Assembly: GCF_000425565.1 (NCBI RefSeq)
Contig: NZ_AUDR01000016.1
Location: 62,001-126,000, forward strand
Source of the DNA: Tepidiphilus margaritifer DSM 15129
Lineage (GTDB): Bacteria > Pseudomonadota > Gammaproteobacteria > Burkholderiales > Rhodocyclaceae
Direction of reading: 5' to 3'
DNA length: 64,000 nt
The notes below the pieces were generated by a model. That model worked only from the letters and a program-made list of their open reading frames with translations. It was not told the DNA's origin and searched no databases. This document shows positions 61,518 to 64,000 of the stretch, piece after piece. Every line of letters begins with the position of its first letter. The first letter of the stretch is position 1. The position numbers were made by a program, and so were the translations under genes.

Positions 61518-64000
61518 ATGTCCGTTCAATCCCAGCACCACAACCACCCGGATCCGGATCCCGAAGAAACGCGCGAGTGGCTGGAAGCGCTCGATGCCGT
61601 CCTCGAGCACGAAGGGCCGGAACGGGCGCACGCGCTCCTCGAGACCCTGATCGAGGAGGCGCGAGAGCATGGCGTCGATCTCCCCTACTCGGCCAACACG
61701 GCCTACATCAACACCATCCCGGTCGAATTGCAGCCCCCTTATCCCGGCGATCCCGACCTCGAGATCAAGATCCATTCCTACATCCGTTGGAACGCGATGG
61801 CCATGGTGGTGCGCGCCAACCGTGATTCCAACGTGGGCGGGCACATCGCCTCGTTCGCCTCGGCCGCCGTACTCTACGACGTCGGCTTCAACCATTTTTT
61901 CCGTGCGCCGAACGAGCATCATCTGGGGGACCTCGTTTTCTTCCAGGGGCACTCCGCGCCCGGGATCTACGCGCGCGCCTTCATGCTCGGGCGGCTCACG
62001 GAAGAGCAGCTCATCAACTACCGCCGCGAGATCGACGGCAAGGGGCTTTCCTCCTATCCCCACCCTTGGCTGATGCCGGCCTTCTGGCAGTTTCCCACCG
62101 TGTCGATGGGCTTGGGTCCCATCCAGGCGATCTATCAGGCGCGTTTCATCAAGTATCTCGCCTGCCGGGGGGTGCTCGACGCGGAACGTGCCGCCAAGCG
62201 CAAAGTGTGGTGTTTCGTCGGCGATGGCGAAACCGACGAGGTCGAGACCTTGGGGGCGATCGGTCTGGCGGCGCGCGAGAAGCTCGACAACCTCATCTTC
62301 GTCATCAACTGTAACCTGCAGCGGCTCGACGGCCCGGTGCGAGGCAATGGCAAGGTCATCCAGGAGCTGGAAGCCGAGTTCCGTGGCGCCGGCTGGAACG
62401 TCATCAAGGTGATCTGGGGCTCGCGTTGGGACGCGCTCTTTGCCCGCGACAAGAAGGGCATCCTGAAAAAACGCATGATGGAGCTGTGCGACGGGGACTA
62501 TCAGACGTTCCGCGCCAAGGACGGAGCCTACATCCGCGAGCATTTCTTCAATACGCCCGAGCTCAAGGCGCTGGTGGCCGACTGGACCGACGAGGAGATT
62601 TGGCAACTCAACCGCGGCGGCCACGACATCTTCAAAGTGCACGCTGCCTACAAGGCCGCCGTCGAACACGAGGGGCAGCCGACGGTGATCCTCGCCAAGA
62701 CCATCAAGGGCTACGGCATGGGCCAGGCGGGCGAGGCGATGAACATCGCCCACCAGGCGAAGAAGATGGATCACGACGCGATCCGCAGTTTCCGCGACCG
62801 TTTCCGTCTGCCGGTCCCCGACGACCAGATCGATGCGCTGCCTTTCCTCACCTTCGCGCCCGACTCGCCCGAGGCGCGCTACATGCACGAACGGCGCCAG
62901 GCGCTGGGCGGCTATCTGCCGCAGCGGCGGCAGAAAGCGAGCGAATCGCTGGAAATTCCGCCGCTCGAATCGTTTGCCTCCTTCTTTGCCGGCAGCGGCG
63001 AAGGGCGCGAGATCTCCACGACCATGGCGCTGGTACGCATGATGATCCAGCTCATGCGCGACAAGAAGATCGGCAAGCGCGTGGTGCCCATCGTACCGGA
63101 CGAGTCGCGCACCTTCGGCATGGAAGGGATGTTTCGCCAGTTCGGCATCTGGAACCAGGAAGGGCAGAAATACGTTCCCGAGGATCATGACCAGCTGATG
63201 TTCTACAAGGAGTCGCGCGACGGCCAGATCCTGGAGGAGGGGATCAACGAAGCGGGCGCGACGAGCGACTGGATCGCGGCGGCCACGAGCTACAGCGTGC
63301 ACGACGTGATCACGATCCCCTTCTACATCTTCTATTCCATGTTCGGCTTCCAGCGCACGATGGATCTCATCTGGGCGGCGGGAGATCAGCGCGCCCGGGG
63401 CTTTCTCATCGGCGGCACCTCGGGGCGCACGACCTTGAACGGGGAAGGGCTGCAACACCAGGACGGCCACAGCCACGTGCTCGCGCACGTCGTGCCCAAC
63501 TGCATCAGCTACGACCCGACCTTCCAGTACGAACTCGCCGTGATCGTGCACGAAGGCTTGCGGCGCATGATGGCAGAGCAGGAAGACGTCTTCTACTACA
63601 TCACCGTGCTCAACGAGAACTACGAGCATCCGCCCATGCCCGAAGGCGAGGGGGTGCGCGAGGACATCCTCAAGGGAATGTATCTGCTGCGCGCCGCTGC
63701 AGCCGGCGACGCTCCCCGCGTCCAGCTCATGGGCAGCGGTTCTATCCTGCGCGAAGTGATGGCCGCGGCCGACATCCTGCGCGAAGACTGGGGCGTGGCT
63801 GCCGACGTGTGGAGCTGCACGAGCTTCAACGAGCTCGCCCGCGACGGCCAGGACACGGTGCGCTGGAACCTCTTGCATCCGCTGGAAGCGCCGCGCAAGA
63901 GCCACGTCGAGCAAAAACTCTCCGGGCACCGCGGCCCGGCAGTGGCGGCGACCGACTACGTCAAGCTCTACGCCGAGCAGATCCGCCCCTTCGTCAAGCG
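61518..64000 (+). CDS. aceE: Pyruvate dehydrogenase E1 component, partial (C-terminus beyond window edge)
   Basis: Thiamine-diphosphate enzyme that decarboxylates pyruvate and passes the acetyl group to E2 lipoyl domains. The visible part is 827 residues, against about 887 in E. coli, so only about 60 are missing. It is the homodimeric E1 type. The ThDP motif starts GDGETDE near residue 235 and ends with the Asn in FVINCNLQRLDGP; NANRDSNVGGHIASFASA-like and IGGTSGRTTLNGEGLQHQDG segments are typical. The start has a perfect aaaggagg site. aceF is expected just beyond the window. Confidence 0.97.
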   Translation, partial: MSVQSQHHNHPDPDPEETREWLEALDAVLEHEGPERAHALLETLIEEAREHGVDLPYSANTAYINTIPVELQPPYPGDPDLEIKIHSYIRWNAMAMVVRANRDSNVGGHIASFASAAVLYDVGFNHFFRAPNEHHLGDLVFFQGHSAPGIYARAFMLGRLTEEQLINYRREIDGKGLSSYPHPWLMPAFWQFPTVSMGLGPIQAIYQARFIKYLACRGVLDAERAAKRKVWCFVGDGETDEVETLGAIGLAAREKLDNLIFVINCNLQRLDGPVRGNGKVIQELEAEFRGAGWNVIKVIWGSRWDALFARDKKGILKKRMMELCDGDYQTFRAKDGAYIREHFFNTPELKALVADWTDEEIWQLNRGGHDIFKVHAAYKAAVEHEGQPTVILAKTIKGYGMGQAGEAMNIAHQAKKMDHDAIRSFRDRFRLPVPDDQIDALPFLTFAPDSPEARYMHERRQALGGYLPQRRQKASESLEIPPLESFASFFAGSGEGREISTTMALVRMMIQLMRDKKIGKRVVPIVPDESRTFGMEGMFRQFGIWNQEGQKYVPEDHDQLMFYKESRDGQILEEGINEAGATSDWIAAATSYSVHDVITIPFYIFYSMFGFQRTMDLIWAAGDQRARGFLIGGTSGRTTLNGEGLQHQDGHSHVLAHVVPNCISYDPTFQYELAVIVHEGLRRMMAEQEDVFYYITVLNENYEHPPMPEGEGVREDILKGMYLLRAAAAGDAPRVQLMGSGSILREVMAAADILREDWGVAADVWSCTSFNELARDGQDTVRWNLLHPLEAPRKSHVEQKLSGHRGPAVAATDYVKLYAEQIRPFVK

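Noticed and set aside
61425..63929. 834-codon minus-strand open frame across aceE
   Set aside because: Shadow of aceE; it would also run over the aceE promoter and has no protein motifs.

Overview
This window is an ordinary, gene-dense stretch of chromosome with high GC. Gene content and order point to a betaproteobacterium; the Hydrogenophilales or Rhodocyclales are my best guess, but the exact family is an inference. Supporting features are the tig-clpP-clpX-lon order, miaB-phoH-ybeY-corC-lnt, ftsY-ftsE-ftsX, a ubiquinone (ubiC/ubiA/ubiD) cluster, a homodimeric-type aceE, a DUF3422 protein, and groESL under a CIRCE element. I see no insertion sequence, prophage, rRNA or CRISPR array. Both window edges cut genes: an OPT transporter on the left and aceE on the right.

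Layout, left to right. 1-7.5 kb: OPT oligopeptide transporter (partial), fructose-1,6-bisphosphatase, groES-groEL with promoter, CIRCE and terminator, and the molybdate importer modABC. 7.6-10.6 kb: a small YjfB-type protein, the queuosine genes tgt and queA, tRNA-Leu(CAA), then a 383-bp gap that may encode a small RNA. 10.6-16.9 kb: a fatty-acid use cluster (YciA-like thioesterase, FadL porin, hydroxyacyl-CoA dehydrogenase/hydratase, thiolase, isomerase-like crotonase). 16.9-18.9 kb: motility-associated small genes (DUF2802, SPOR, fliW) and ridA. 18.9-24.7 kb: recG, then ubiC-ubiA-pyrF-ubiD. 24.7-35.6 kb, mostly minus strand: oligopeptidase prlC, an MFS transporter, purC, DUF3422-corA, ferredoxin, coaD, rsmD and two M16 peptidase subunits.

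35.7-45.8 kb, plus strand: ftsY-ftsE-ftsX (membrane targeting and division), an Old Yellow Enzyme reductase, a HepT/MntA-type toxin-antitoxin pair beside tRNA-Met, and the conserved miaB-phoH-ybeY-corC-lnt operon. 45.7-51.2 kb: a LysE exporter, metY with a structured leader, UDP-glucose dehydrogenase, a PAS-PAS-GGDEF diguanylate cyclase coupled to an unknown small protein, and tRNA-Val. 51.2-57.0 kb: the protein quality-control genes lon, clpX, clpP and tig. 57.1-64.0 kb: bifunctional NAD(P)H-hydrate repair enzyme, a FixJ/FixL-style two-component pair, and a divergent aceE with a clear promoter and a palindromic candidate operator.

How the parts work together: GroESL, trigger factor, ClpXP and Lon form a folding and degradation network, and both groES and lon carry recognisable heat-shock control sequences. 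The fad cluster can take long-chain fatty acids from the outer membrane to acetyl-CoA. The ubi genes make the respiratory quinone. No clearly undescribed system is visible. The best leads are a possible small RNA near 10.4 kb, the aceE/two-component intergenic palindrome, the metY leader, the HepT/MntA pair, and an FtsE with an altered Q-loop. All promoters, hairpins and residue positions were read by eye and not computed.
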